Positions 23,721-35,929 of a stretch of DNA of 64,000 bases are shown in pieces. Source of the DNA: Lepeophtheirus salmonis. Its lineage: Eukaryota; Arthropoda; Copepoda; Siphonostomatoida; Caligidae. Every line of letters starts with the position of its first letter. The stretch's first letter is position 1. Under the pieces are notes generated by a model. That model did no database searches, was not told the DNA's origin, and saw only the letters and a program-made list of their open reading frames with translations. The translations under genes and the position numbers were made by a program. The stretch covers positions 9,847,907 through 9,911,906 of the forward strand of contig NC_092584.1 of the NCBI RefSeq assembly GCF_016086655.4, given 5' to 3'.

Positions 23721-26343
23721 TCAAGGAGAGGGAGTGGATGAAGGGATCCCTTCGGACGTGGGAGGGGAGAGGCGCGAAGGAGATGGGTCCCGTCCACCGC
23801 TACCACACACATTTGCCGTATTGAAAGAACCTCCCTTCGAGGGAGGAAGAATGTAGGGAGAGAAGCGAAGGGATGAAGAAAAAGGAGAGGGCCGTGATGG
23901 CACACAAGATGACGACCCAGATGACGTAGGAGGGGATGAAGAAGGGGTAGATGTCGTATTTGTAATGGTTGATGAAGATGAGGCAAGAAGACCTGCGGCT
24001 TGCACCGCACTCCATTGGGAGAATAAGGATAAAGGTGATGGATTTTCTCTTGAAGCGGCGTTGAGGGTGTAGAGTTGAGGTAAGGAGGTGGGAGGGGATC
24101 CCATGAGTAGACCAGGATGAGGTACGTAGCCTGGACCTGAAGGTGGTCCAACCCCACTAGGGGAGTTTCCGGATGTGAGGGGTGGAAAGAAACCCAAGTG
24201 ATGAGGTGGATGGCCTCCTCGGCCATTCATGAGCATGATGGCTCGTGCTTTCTCTGCGGCTACGACCATTAGATTGTTATTTTCAGCGTCTGATAGAAGG
24301 GGTGAGCGTAGAAGGAATGCGGGGTCCAGTCCAGGTAGGAGTCCATATGAATCCCTAAAAATACATGGATTGATAATAATTAGTGTCTCTTAATTCCAAG
24401 AAGTAATAATATGAATGAAATAACTTACCCTTCATAGTCATTTAGCCGGGAAGAATCTCTGAAGCCTTTGGCAAATGGATTACTATCGATCTTCAGCTTT
24501 GTAATCTAAATAAGATGAAAAATGATTTATTACTCTCTGAAATGATGTATGAGGAGATTCCAACCACAAACAAAACAGAAGAAAAAAAAAAGAGAAGTTT
24601 CTTTATCTGAAGAAAAAGAAGTTTAACATAACAAAACACTAATTACTATTTTATTTTTTTGGTGTGTGGTTTATTTTTTTCGAAGAAATAGCTTATCTAA
24701 TTAAAGATATTTCATTCATAGTCTTACATACATACCAATTGATTCTGATATGCAGTAACAGCCGTGAAGATAGTTTCTGGATATATATACGAGCGATAGC
24801 GACAGAGTTCTATATCGGTTACGGGACCAGAAGCACCTTCAGGGCGAATCACAAGATATATTCGGGGTTGAAAACGATGCATTGAATTCAAAATGACCTA
24901 TAGAAAGAAAGAAAAAACAAACATGACTCATCCAAACATGGAATAGTATATACAAATGAATATTACCTGCCCATTCTTATCCATTTCATTATTCGTTAAT
25001 TTTACTTTTTCAAAGGAGACGACCTGCTTCCGTAGTTGATCCCCCGTAAAGGGAGAGTCCGGATGGATATAAAATCGATGGGGCGGAGGAGGATCCGCCT
25101 TACCAGCAACAAGCCAGGAGGATCGATGATACGCATAGCGATATCGCTTATTATCACATGGAACAATATCCAAGATAACCCAATACTTCCTATCTGGTCT
25201 TAGATTCGTAAAACTACAGCGCACGGTTGGGAACATTCGTCTGGAAAATGAATAAGGGAATAATACTCTTATTATTGAATATAATAGAACATCGTAAAAT
25301 AAAATAAAAACATGATTTATTTATTTATTTGTGGTAGTCGTCGTCATCTGCTTGATTGCTAGCTTCTAATACTACTTAGACTTATAACTTATATGTACAG
25401 TCCATTCCCTTTCTCACCTCTCTTTCCGACATATGAATAGATGCTAATCAAGAAGAGAGATGGAGCCGTAAAATAAATATTAATACAATTACCCTTGTAT
25501 ATATATATACGAAGGTGTTTGTAGAGAACTGACCGGGGCGGGCATCATTTACATTACAATGAGAATATAATTAATTTTGAGATGTTTTTCCCGGGGGAAA
25601 TGCAAAGAAGAAGAAATAGACGACTCCTCTTTAAGAAGTAGTGACGACTCAATGGTCAATGAATGAAATGATAAGGGGAAGAGGAGATCGAGTTACCTTC
25701 CAGTTTTAGTAATAATCATTTCCGTCCCTAACTCGTGGAACTTATCCCATAGCTCTTTGGTCTCTAAATGACAATCCACGGATAGCAGTTCTGGAGAATT
25801 ACATTTGGGTTTCATGGCCTTTGTCTTTTCATCCTTTTTCTTCTTTTTTGAGCCAGTGATATTCGTTGTCGTTGTATTAGCCGACGTATGGGCATGATTG
25901 GAGTCGGAGTGTGTGGGTATCCGAGGTGGAGGTGGTTCTTTCTCAGCCCCTTCACCATCGGAGCACTGCTCCACGTCTACTTCTTCTTCCAACTCGGTTT
26001 TAATCGCGGAGCGATCTCCTACTAATGAAATAACAAGAGTTTACGCGGGTGAAAATCAATTATGAAAATTGCAAATCTTACTACTCAACGGCGGGGATCC
26101 GAAGGGACCAAAAGTCGAAGAGTTCAACGATCCGCCTCTATGTGACGTTCCTCCAGAACATGAATCTTCTTCCTCGTCCTCTTTACGACTGTTATTATTG
26201 TTCATAATGGCTGCAATGGAAAAGTTGGTCATTTTCAACTGATTCGAATGCTCTGGATGGTGATGATGGGATGCGGCGGAGGGTGGAGAGGAGTTAGGAG
26301 GTGTGAGAGGACTCCTTGATGAAACTGACGAAATCATATGCAT
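23721..26343 (-). CDS. Tbx20: T-box transcription factor, Tbx20/midline/H15 class (six exons, complete)
   Basis: Predicted nuclear DNA-binding regulator of 577 residues. Coding exons, in transcription order: 26343-26082, 26021-25697, 25240-24967, 24897-24736, 24505-24429 and 24354-23721. All introns are GT-AG and phases join without a break; the TGA stop is at 23723-23721. An eh1 Groucho-binding motif, FSIAAIM, lies at residues 41-47, and Tbx20 proteins carry one here. A Lys-rich stretch at about 144-160 may be a nuclear signal. The T-box spans about 169-358, with LETKELWDKFHELGTEMI, YRYAYHRSSWLVAGKADPP, FTAVTAYQNQLITKLKIDSN and NPFAKGFRDSSRL. The YAYHRSSW and AYQNQLITKL wording separates Tbx20 from Tbx2/3. 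The C-terminus (about 210 residues) is Ser/Pro-rich and unlike anything I recall. The start is the first ATG after an in-frame TGA. A TACGTAG just before it could be the acceptor of an untranslated upstream exon. The T-box segment FPTVRCSFTNLRPDRKYW is more divergent than usual. Confidence 0.93.
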
Positions 26344-27078
26344 AACTACGTAAGTGTCAAAGTTGATTCAATAATCTTATTAATACAATAAGAGCTCTCT
26401 TTTTGAATACGTATGTTAATTAATGCATAAAGAATCACTGATTATAAAATAAATGTATATTATCACTCTTCAATTACCCAACTGTAACTGAGAGTATGGT
26501 GATTTTGATTTATAAAAATTAACGGACGACGTGCGCCTATTTTTACCGCCACTATCCCCCCTCTCTACTCTCACTCCTCTTTTTCTCTCTCTCTAATATA
26601 TATATGAATGATGCATAACCGCAAGAAATAAAAGGAGGAGCGAAATAAGTGACGGAGAAGCGATATTTTTGTTTGTATACGACACGAGTTAATAAAATTA
26701 AAGTGGCAACACGCGTAGAGACTGGATTTTCTTTCTGGGTTTTTTGTTTTCTTTGAAGAAAAAAAAAAAAAAAAAAAAGGCGAAACGCAGGCGCGACTTT
26801 CTATTGCATTATTGTTATTATTATAAGAACGAAGAAATAGACGGATTTTGACAAAAAATAATTCCTCTTATTTCTAATATTATTTTGAGTATGGATGGCT
26901 CTAAAAAGCAAATTTATATATACAATTTATATACACAAGTAAACAAGAACGAGTTGATCTCTTTTATCCCCCCTCCATGTTTTTTCTCTTTCTTTCTTTT
27001 ATTTTATCAAATGATGCATTTAGCTACTCTGCTGGCTCTATCAAAAGTTATGCGTTTATTTATTCTTATTTGTCTTAT
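26344..27078. promoter_or_regulatory. Upstream region of the T-box gene
   Basis: Presumed 5' UTR and promoter by position only. It holds CT-rich runs (about 26560-26600), an A18 tract near 26760 and no recognisable TATA/initiator arrangement. An acceptor-like TTACGTAG immediately before the ATG suggests an untranslated first exon upstream. Confidence 0.3.
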
Positions 27079-27080
27079 TA

Positions 27081-27707
27081 CAGGGTGCAAAAGAAAACAT
27101 TTTTGGTTATTTTCATCGCATTTTAATGTATTTTTGAGTAAGATGTGTCTGGATTTTTTTAATCTTGTAATTAAGTCATAAATAAGCTCTACTCTGATGC
27201 AGGTCAATGTAAGGATAATATCCAGCATGGCAAGAACGTTGAAAAAGGATATTGTTTTTGCCCTTGGAGTTCTGCGGCCCAAACTTTGCTTATTCCTGAC
27301 CCAAGGACACGTGGCCTCATTCATCCCCTGACATGAACCACCATGATTATTTTTAGTGGGAGTGCCATCGAATGCATCCCAACAACGGAATGTGGTATGA
27401 TCTTATGTCCGCTATCTACAAGGTCTGGGCCAACTACCAGGATATGAGCGTCAAGCAATGTCAGATACACGACACCTTTTTACCTCTGATTTGTAGTCCA
27501 GAATATCATATTACCATAATGAATAAATCGTCAAAGCATCTACCAGCTTGTGAGATAGTATTAAGGCTGTCATTGCTTCTAATAGAGGCTATATTGAATA
27601 AGATACGGCCGAAGTGAATTGGAAATAATTGTTGTAAATAATTTTTTTCAAATCAGTTAATACAACGAATAAAGTTTTTGTTTGGAAAAGTTGTCTTCTG
27701 CACCCTG
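27081..27707 (+). mobile_element. Tc1/mariner-type element with TIRs, 627 bp
   Basis: The left end CAGGGTGCAAAAGAAAAC (27081) and the right end GTTGTCTTCTGCACCCTG (to 27707) are imperfect inverses (16 of 18) flanked by TA. The plus strand shows degenerate transposase: ARTLKKDIVFALGVLRPKLC, TQGHVASFIP, then SIKAVIASNRGYIE near the end, in broken frames. Internally deleted relative to a full-length gene. Confidence 0.85.
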
Positions 27708-27709
27708 TA

Positions 27710-28570
27710 CGACTCCCTCTCTCATTGCCCTCCTTTCTCTTTCTTTCTATCTCTCTCTATCTGCCGAGTACTTTTGATGACTATGCAGGCATAGATACAT
27801 ATTTTTGGCACTGTAGCAGGCCCGCCTCATAAAACCCCGGCAGTTTTTACAAGTTTTCAACATCGTCGCCTACTTTTTATGAGTCTATGTCGATGATGAT
27901 TGTTACCAAACCACCACCACCACCACCAACATCACGACTACAGGACTGAGTGGTGTGCTAATGCTATTATTTTTATTATTACAGTGAGATGTGACTCCTC
28001 TCTAGTAGAGATAATAATATTTTAATAATACAAACTCGCTATGAATTTTAACGAATAACCATTATATTTATGTATGTTATGATGACGTTGGTAAAATAAC
28101 GTGCTGTCGTTTGAGGCAAAAACAGAGGGAAAGAAAAACAATTAACAAAATATGATGCTTACAGCAATAATAATAATAATAATAGCCCTTTCCTCTTCTC
28201 TCTCCCGTCAGCTCCAACCAAGTTCTATACTAACATTACTTATAAATAGCACGTCATTTTCAACGAGGTACTCATCAATAAAAATGTTTACTGGGAGGAA
28301 AGGTTTCGTGATGTATAATATTAGGAAGTGCTTATTCATTAATGGAAATTATTTTTCGTTAAGTTATATATATATATAACTAGTATTCCTTAGGAAATGT
28401 GTACCTATAAATCTAAATGTTTTTTGCTTTTTTTTGTTAATAAGGCATAAGTTCTGATGGATAGAAAGGAAAAAGGGATGCTATGTGATGCGTCAGCATA
28501 AAAAAAATCTTGAACAAAAGTCAAGATAAGATGAAAATTATATATTTATTAACCCAATATTTGAGTCCAT
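27710..28570. other. No gene seen
   Basis: CT-rich and (ACC)n runs (27910-27930), short AT microsatellite near 28365; no exon recognised. Confidence 0.4.
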
Positions 28571-28574
28571 TTTA

Positions 28575-28748
28575 AATAGTTTTGTGATTGGTCCTTATTT
28601 TGAACTGAAGGTACCAATCACGTCAAGTTCACTCTCGGTCCGGTTCACTTTAGTCCAGCTTTTCCGTCTTAAAACTATTAAAGTCACTCAACTTTTTTAT
28701 TTGAAATCAGTTCTAATAATGACCATCCGAAGGACTAAGGCTTTTCCT
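28575..28748 (+). repeat. TAGTGTTG-family repeat, partial
   Basis: TAGTTTTGTGATTGGTCCTT, a CGGTCCGGTTCA block and CCGAAGGACTAAGG follow the order of the family seen complete at 35441-35627. Confidence 0.6.
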
Positions 28749-29039
28749 CCGTGTTGGACTTACAATTGAGAATAGAGGAATTGAGGATCAAGGTACACCA
28801 TAAGAGTAATTCTTGCAATGACCTTCTTTATTTCCGTTGCCCTCTCCTACATTGCCATAGCTGACTGTATCTGATCTCCCACAAACATTTCTTCAAATTG
28901 TCAGGGTTATCATGTCGATTTTCAGTTTCTTTTTTTAACACCACCATTATATACAGGATTTTCATCACGGATCGACCCCCATACGTCACTTTTCAACCTT
29001 AAAATCCATCAATTTCTCCTTCTTTTAAGGAGAGGATCA

Positions 29040-29165
29040 ATTTGTTGAAAAAAATTGACGATAGATTGTCGAAGAATACAAATGTAATCAAGACTCAATA
29101 TTGAAAAAAATCATTCGTAGTTTGTTTTTGTGTTGACGGGGGACATATACTCCCTGTATCCAATT
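29040..29165 (+). repeat. Composite repeat, partial copy
   Basis: GAAGAATACAAATGTAATCA then AGACTCAATATTG and TTTTTGTGTTGACGGGGGAC match in order the start of the repeat at 29875 and the inverted copy at 31620-31850. Confidence 0.7.
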
Positions 29166-29352
29166 TTAAAAAATGAAAGAAAAGAGAAAATGCCGATTCA
29201 CGCTATATATATATATGATTACTTCATATATATATAGAAGCCAATATTTCATAGACATATTTGAATCAATTATAAGCTTATTATTTAAATTTGTGGGCTG
29301 ATTTAAGATACTACAGAAATTTATTTATAGTTTAAATTTATAGTTTGATATA

Positions 29353-29850
29353 CAGAGGCGTATGGAGGGGGTGGGGTGGAGGGGCTGTAGCGAAAATAAG
29401 GAAAATAGCTATGGATTTTTTTTTAAATTGCTAAAAAAATTAATTTTTGAAATTACATTTATGAAAAAAACTTTCTAAAAGTATTTATTGTTCAATAACG
29501 GTTGTGGATTTTGAAACTTTTTCCCCCAAATTTTTTTTTTTTTTTTAAATAATTTCGGATTTTAGAAATTTTTTATAAAAAATTTAATATTTCAAATTTC
29601 ATTTTTGAAATTTCTTTTATACAAAATTGAATAATTGAAATTGAATTTATCCATTTTTTTCCCAAAAAATGTTATATTTTTTAACAGCTGTGGATTTTAG
29701 AATTTTTTTTTTTTGAATAACTATGGATTTTAGAAATTGTTATCAAAAAAATTCCATATATGAAATTTTTGTACCAAAAAAAATCTAATTTTTTGCGAAT
29801 AGTTATAGATTTTCGAAACTTTTTTGGAAAAGTTCAGTTATCCACAATCC
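29353..29850 (+). mobile_element. AT-rich non-autonomous element, copy 4
   Basis: Left end CAGAGGCGTATGGAGGGGG and GGAGGGGCTGTAG, followed by an AAATTT-rich body; the right end has decayed. Confidence 0.7.
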
Positions 29851-29874
29851 CAAAGGTTATATAAAAATAATTTA

Positions 29875-30411
29875 TTGATGGAAATTGTGGATGTTTCTTC
29901 AAAGACTACAAAATTAATCCAGACTCAATTTAATAAAAATGATCTATCTTGCTTTTGTGTTGACGGGCCACATATGTAAGTACGGAAAGTTTTTGATTGG
30001 ATTGTAATAGTTGATCATAGATAAGTATTCCAAATCGTTTTTGGTCTAGAAATAAGTTATGAAGAGTACATCAAAAATAAATGATATTCAAAGAAGAAAG
30101 GTTGCGCGATTATATCCAAATAAATTTTAATTCTCATTCAAATTGTTTTCCGTAAAAAAATGTGTCAAGATTGATGAAAGAAAAATAAATAACGGTTAAA
30201 TGAGAAAAGTTGCGTGATTGGAAAAAGTAATTAATAGGGAAATATTAATCAAATTGTTTTTCTTTAAAAAAAGTCATATGAATAGATTATTAGAACCCAT
30301 ATAGGAAAGGTTCCGTGATTGAATAAATTAAATTGTTTTTTGTCTTAGAAGTGTTTGGATATTGAATAATAATAATTGATAGATATTTTTTAAGTAGTGT
30401 TCCGTCAATGT
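29875..30411 (+). repeat. Composite repeat with local tandem expansion
   Basis: A leading block (CTACAAAATTAATCCAGACT, TTGTGTTGACGGGCC) is followed by about four diverged units of about 85-110 bp. Each has CAAATTGTTTTT, a GTCTAGAAATAAGTTATGAA-like part and a closing AAAGGTTGCGTGATTG. Closing motifs are at 30097, 30204 and 30304, with a weaker one near 30393. Confidence 0.75.
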
Positions 30412-30461
30412 ATATATACGTATATGATTTCCGCGTATGTTATGTTCAAATCCCGTTTTTA

Positions 30462-30501
30462 TGCAAGCTGTAACTTGTAAAAGAAAATTGTACAGCTTGC
30501 A
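30462..30501. repeat. Perfect 11-bp inverted repeat (hairpin)
   Basis: TGCAAGCTGTA (30462-30472) and TACAGCTTGCA (30491-30501) around an 18-base loop. A 15-base match to the right arm, TTGCAAGCTGTACAA, recurs in inverse orientation at 30833-30847. Confidence 0.8.
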
Positions 30502-31619
30502 ACCAAAAAATGAGATAAATGATTTTAAATGAATGATTTACAGCACTTGGGATGAGGATCATGCAATTATTGACTATTCCCTTGATAATCAATATATATT
30601 AATGGTGTAATTGTTGAATATTTTAATACAAGTTTTAAAATAAAAGTATACTGTGTCACATTATGAATTTCAAATCCTTACAGATCCTCATAACTACATA
30701 TTAACCATTTAATTTGAATGGATGAAAATGAAATGATGGTATAGAGTTGGTAATTTGAATGCTCAAAGTTTTAATTGAATAATGTACTTTAAGACGAAGA
30801 AATTGGAGCATGTACGCTTCTTTTTACAAAAGTTGCAAGCTGTACAAACGTTACAACTTCTACATAGCATATATATTATTCAAAAAAACATACAAAGGTT
30901 CCGTGATTACTAACAATTTAATAATTGTAATAACCAGTAAGAAGTTATTCAAATATTTTTTCGTCAAAAGATAAAGAAATAAAATAATGTCACCAATATA
31001 ATAAATAATTTAGAAGAAAATATAGTCTTTTGAAAGGTCATGCCCCAGAAATATCGTCATATTCATGGAGGGGGGGGGTTATTTAGTATTTCTATAACCG
31101 GCTTTTCTCCTCGCTCCCTTAGGTAGAAACTTATCAGATATTTTGATTAATGAATTTCTCCGCTTTGTATATACACATTATATTCTAGAAAATGGACCGA
31201 TGAAGTGAGATGACAACATTCAGGGATTCTTCATTAATGAACATAGTTTGAATTTTTTTTTTTTTTTTTTGCTATTCAGTTCAATCTTTGTCAACTATGT
31301 GAGTGACAATTGACATCATAGGTGCTTAGTTAACAATTATAAACACCGTGGAAATAGGAGAGCATTGAATAATATTAGCATTGAGGAGGGGCGCGGATAA
31401 GGGATTTATGAGAATTGATTATAAACCACCAATCAGGCAATGGCTTAATATCTCTATATAATACGTCACAATACCACGCACGTTTGTTATGGGGGGTAAT
31501 GACAAAAGGAGAAGGTCGGAGGAAAGGAAAATAACTCACTCACTTCTTTGAACATTTCATCCGTAATGAAATCCGGGGGAGGGATATGTTGTTACAAATA
31601 CTACAAAATGACCTTTACC

Positions 31620-31850
31620 CATAACAGATTAATAGTATCCAATCACACAATATTTCTCCTTTAAATATAAACGATTTTCCATCTCTTCCAACCATCATAA
31701 CTTATTTCTCGATTATAAACTAATTGGAATAATTCCAATGTGAGTTATTACTACTCAATCAACACAAAAGCAAGCCGGAAAGATTTGTCTCAAAATTGAG
31801 TGTAGATTAACTTTGTATTCTTTGAGAAATTATCGTTCATTTTTATCCAC
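31620..31850 (-). repeat. Composite repeat, inverted copy
   Basis: Reverse complement follows 29875-30111 block by block: CAAAGAATACAAAGTTAATC, TTGCTTTTGTGTTGA, AGAAATAAGTTATGA, ATATTTAAAGGAGAAA and TTGTGTGATTGGATAC. The two form an inverted pair about 1.5 kb apart. Confidence 0.75.
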
Positions 31851-34800
31851 ACATTATTCTTATATATATACTTTTGATGTACCGTAAATAGCAATTAAAA
31901 TAAATGGTCTGAAATTAGAATATTTATTCATAAATAAAAACAAAATGTGTTTGTCAACAATATGTGACTAACTGTTTCTGCTGAGGTTAAAAAAATAAAG
32001 GATTTTTTTTTTTAAATTGCAACAACTTTTCAATTCGATCATAACTTATAAAAATAAATAAATAAAAGAATCCTCACGGGTCAGGGCATTATCTCGCAAA
32101 CACAAAAATACCCAATGGACTTTGTTGATATTCATTTTGAAAATTGTAATGAAATTAATTTGGCTAGATACCAAGGGATTTCGGGCCTTATTTTTTTTTT
32201 TTTTTTTGGGAGGGGGGGAGGGAAGGTTCTGTCATACATTAAAGGTAGCGGGATGGTTTATATCCACAAATTTCCCCATAAATTTCAATCAGACAAGCAG
32301 ACAGTCAATCTCCCCCTACCTATGTAGTGTATAATTCGGTATTTTATTAAAAGGTTTATATGATTATATAAATACAATTTCACTGCACCTTGAATTCATT
32401 TCATATCCAACTCTATGAATGTAATTCACATCAAATAACTGAATTTAAATCATCAGGATATTCCGTTATATGTTGTGTAACTCAAATATACACATATTTC
32501 CCGACTATTCCACGTAATTTATGGATTTACAAATCAGTAATATTATATTATATTGTGTTAGACATCTGCAAACAAGTTATTAGTAGAATTTCACAACATA
32601 ATTCTCCAGTCCTTCTTCTTTCCAAGAAGAAGAAGACGAAGAATGATTACACCGATTATTTATTAGATGTCAAATTGAATGGTCAGATAATTATTTGCTA
32701 TACGCTTCCTTCAGAGAAGAAGCACCTGTCACGTAATTCATGAGGAACAACAATGTTATTTAGTTGTTAGTACTTTTTGAAATTAAATAAAGTGTAAATG
32801 ATCAGCAAGTACGATTAAGAAAATAAAGCATCTCTCTTTTGTTTCAAGTATATATAAGGAATAAATTCTTAAAATAAAATATTTACATTGTTATTTTAAA
32901 AAAAATACCTACATATCTTTCCATGAGGTCTATGAAAGAGTATGAAAGGTTGCGTGATAGTAGAGTCAAATATTCCGTAATAACTAAAGTTGTACTTAAT
33001 CAAATAAATATTTTAATTATTGAACCAAGATAATTTCTGGGAGATAAAATTGATATTTTTACTACATAAAATGGACAAATATCCCAATAAGTATTCGTGA
33101 ACTTCATCAAATGTCTTAATGAATAAATAAAAAAGACTTAATACGCTCATTAAATACTACTTGATATCCAATTATTAATAGTGATATTTGTATAAAATTA
33201 AAGTAAAATCTACTAAAAATGGCGATATTTGTAGATTTATAAATATTTTTTAAACCGATTGGGACAAGAAAAATAGGAAAATTGTATAAAAATATTTTAT
33301 TTCTTTCTATTATTATGGTTATTTTTTATATACAATTTAAAAATAAGATTGGTTAACGATGTAATAACATATTTTTAATACATTTTAAGACAATACACAT
33401 AATAAAACTAGGCAATTGAGGAATATTTTCTTGATAAACAGTTGGGTTTAAGATCTTTTAATTCTTGGTCCAATTTTGACATCCAATTTTTCACTATTTT
33501 CTTTAATATGAATGAAAAAAGGTCTTTATTTTATACAACTTGGTTGAGTTAACAACTGTAACTCTGACTTCTCTCAAATATAACACAAATAAAGTTCTAT
33601 TCTGGGCTCTATTTCATGTAAAACCTACGGTTTTTATTGATATTTATGACGTAGAACACAAAAATGAATATTAAACCTTCAACCACAATAGTTTTGGCCT
33701 TTACAGCCCTTTTTTTAAATCAATTTTGTAGAGTATAATAACAATTCATGAAGCATTGCAGTATTTGAAAAATACATTATTTATTAAGTAGTTGTGATTA
33801 AAGTTCCTACAAACAAGGTCTTATAATATGAAATATCTATTTAGAAGATAATATTTATGTCATATTGTATTCATTTTCTTTATATTATAGCTAAAACTAT
33901 GGAATAAACCCTTTGTTACAACTTAAAAAGATTTGTCGTACATACAAAAATGTGGATTTTGATTAATTTTTTCAGTTTAACTTTTCATTTTTTTTTGGAA
34001 AATGTAATAAAAAAAGTTAGATAAATGAAAAGTTCCGAACTTAAATATGCCGATTAGATGTCTAAATCTGTAATAAATACTAACCAAATACATTTCATAC
34101 GTAATAAAATTAAAATTAAGATTAATTTCCTTGCCCTAAAAATCAATTACTTTTTACAATTCGTTAAATAATACAGTTTATTATATTTTATTTTGGAACA
34201 TTTGATCACGCAACCTCAAACTTAATATTTATCAAATATTCTATAAGAAAATAAAAGTTAAACTGAAAAATCTATCAGACTCCACCTTTTCTTTTACAGC
34301 AAATCGTTACAACTTGTAATATAGGGTTTTTTCTTTGACATCTGAGAACAAAATACCCTGAATAGGCAGAGCAACTCGGGTAATAAGGATCTTTCTCAAA
34401 ATGGAGTGTGGAATTGATTTGTACTCTTTGAAATTATTCTAATTAACATCTTGTAGGGACCGGTAATTGAGTTTAATGTGTTGAAAATTTATAGTCATAA
34501 TAAAATAATGAAAAATTGATAAATGTTATTTACTCAAATATATCTACGTGATATTGGGATTTATAAAATAAAAACATATATCGAGATTTCCCCTCTTTTT
34601 TTTATTCATGTTCAAGGTTGTGTTTATGTTGATGGTCACCAAAGCATAAATTTAAGTCAACTCCATTTGTGTTCTTAGATAATTCATTACTTTGAAATAC
34701 ATGTAAACTGTCCATAGTCCACTAGCCTCTTAAATATTAATTTCTTATGTAGACATATAATTGTTTTAATTATATTTACTCAATTATATGACTAAATGAT

Positions 34801-35200
34801 TAATCAATACAAATACATTATTTATAAAGCATCTTTGGCAGGTGTGAGTCATCTTGCTTACTGCAATATTAATGAGTTATTTAGCCATTTAATCAACTTA
34901 ATTATATTTAATTTCGGGATATTATTGTAACTTAATTCAACATAACCTTGTAACACCTTATTTTTAGGATCTATGTACTCTTCAAATCCTCCAATGTTTT
35001 TTTTATTAATTGGCATATACTTTAATTTATATGTATGAATAGTTATTTAAATAAGTTTGAATATTCATTTCAATCTAGGTTCCAGACTATAAGAATCTCA
35101 AATCCTGAATTTTTATTCATTTTGAAGGAAGTATAAGAGACGGTGTAGAGTTGTAACAGGTTATTTTTCTTAAGTATAATAGTAAGGACGATCACTCTAG
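31851..35200. other. Long gene-free stretch with stray composite-repeat pieces
   Basis: GAAAGGTTGCGTGATAG at 32944, an inverse motif at 34202-34220 and a minus-strand piece of the leading block at 34385-34450. ORFs here (for example 32390-32743, 117 codons) have no domain and are AT-driven. Poly-T and a G run occur near 32190-32225. Confidence 0.4.
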
Positions 35201-35204
35201 GATT

Positions 35205-35438
35205 ATATTTTGGGAGGGATAAGTTTTTGGATTATTTTTCAAAAAATATAATAAAAATATTCATTTTTTTTGGAGAAACTTCTTAAACCTCATAAAAATA
35301 TTTTAGTGAACAAAAATTGAATATAACATTTATTACTATGCTGCATAATTTGGCCGAATGACGAAATTCTTATTAGTAAAAATTTAATTTGGGGAGAGGG
35401 CTACAGCCCTTTCAGGTCATCCCCTGCGGACGCCCATG
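35205..35438 (-). mobile_element. AT-rich non-autonomous element, copy 5
   Basis: AT-rich body ending GGGCTACAGCCC, then CCCCTGCGGACGCCCATG, the family end in inverse orientation. It is followed within 3 bp by a TAGTGTTG-family copy. Confidence 0.65.
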
Positions 35439-35440
35439 GA

Positions 35441-35627
35441 TAGTGTTGATTTAGTTTTTATTTAAGACTGCAGCCCTCTGTCCAGTCCAAAACTTACGGT
35501 TCTTGATGACTTTACTAAATTTTATTTGTTTTCTTTTTTTTAATCTATTCTTGTACTGAAAGACAAAGTCTTAAGGACCATTCCCAAGGACTGATAGGAT
35601 CGATAAAGAGGGACTGACACAACACTA
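35441..35627. mobile_element. TAGTGTTG-family non-autonomous element, complete copy (187 bp)
   Basis: Begins TAGTGTTGATTTAG and ends GGGACTGACACAACACTA, giving inverted ends TAGTGTTG / CAACACTA. The interior carries the family blocks CTGCAGCCC, GTCCAGTCCAAAACTTACGG, TTGATGACTTTACT and AGTCTTAAGGACC. Confidence 0.75.
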
Positions 35628-35929
35628 ATTGTAGAATATCAAGGAGATTAAATTCTTGAAAAAAAAAAAAAAAATCAATGACTTGTGTAAGCGTTTTTTG
35701 GAGATGTTAAGCATACCGAGTTTTTGAGGGGTAATACTAATTTTTTAAAGGATCAGTATTTTTGAAATGGCTAAGGAACCGGTCGTACAAGAACTATAGG
35801 GCCAAGGAGCTATTGCCTCATCCTCCCTTTTTACGAAATTTTCATAGACATCACAATAATAATAAATCATAAATTAGTTATTCCTTTTTAGACTAAAATT
35901 TAAATTAAAAAGTTTTTGTCAAACATATT

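Noticed and set aside
23669..24226. 185-codon minus ORF overlapping the last T-box exon
   Set aside because: Shadow frame of the Ser/Pro-rich tail; the spliced T-box phase selects the other frame.
24664..24885. Plus ORF across T-box exon 4
   Set aside because: Antisense shadow of the T-box coding exon at 24736-24897.
32390..32743. 117-codon plus ORF
   Set aside because: Composition follows base bias, no motif, no splice context or conservation visible.
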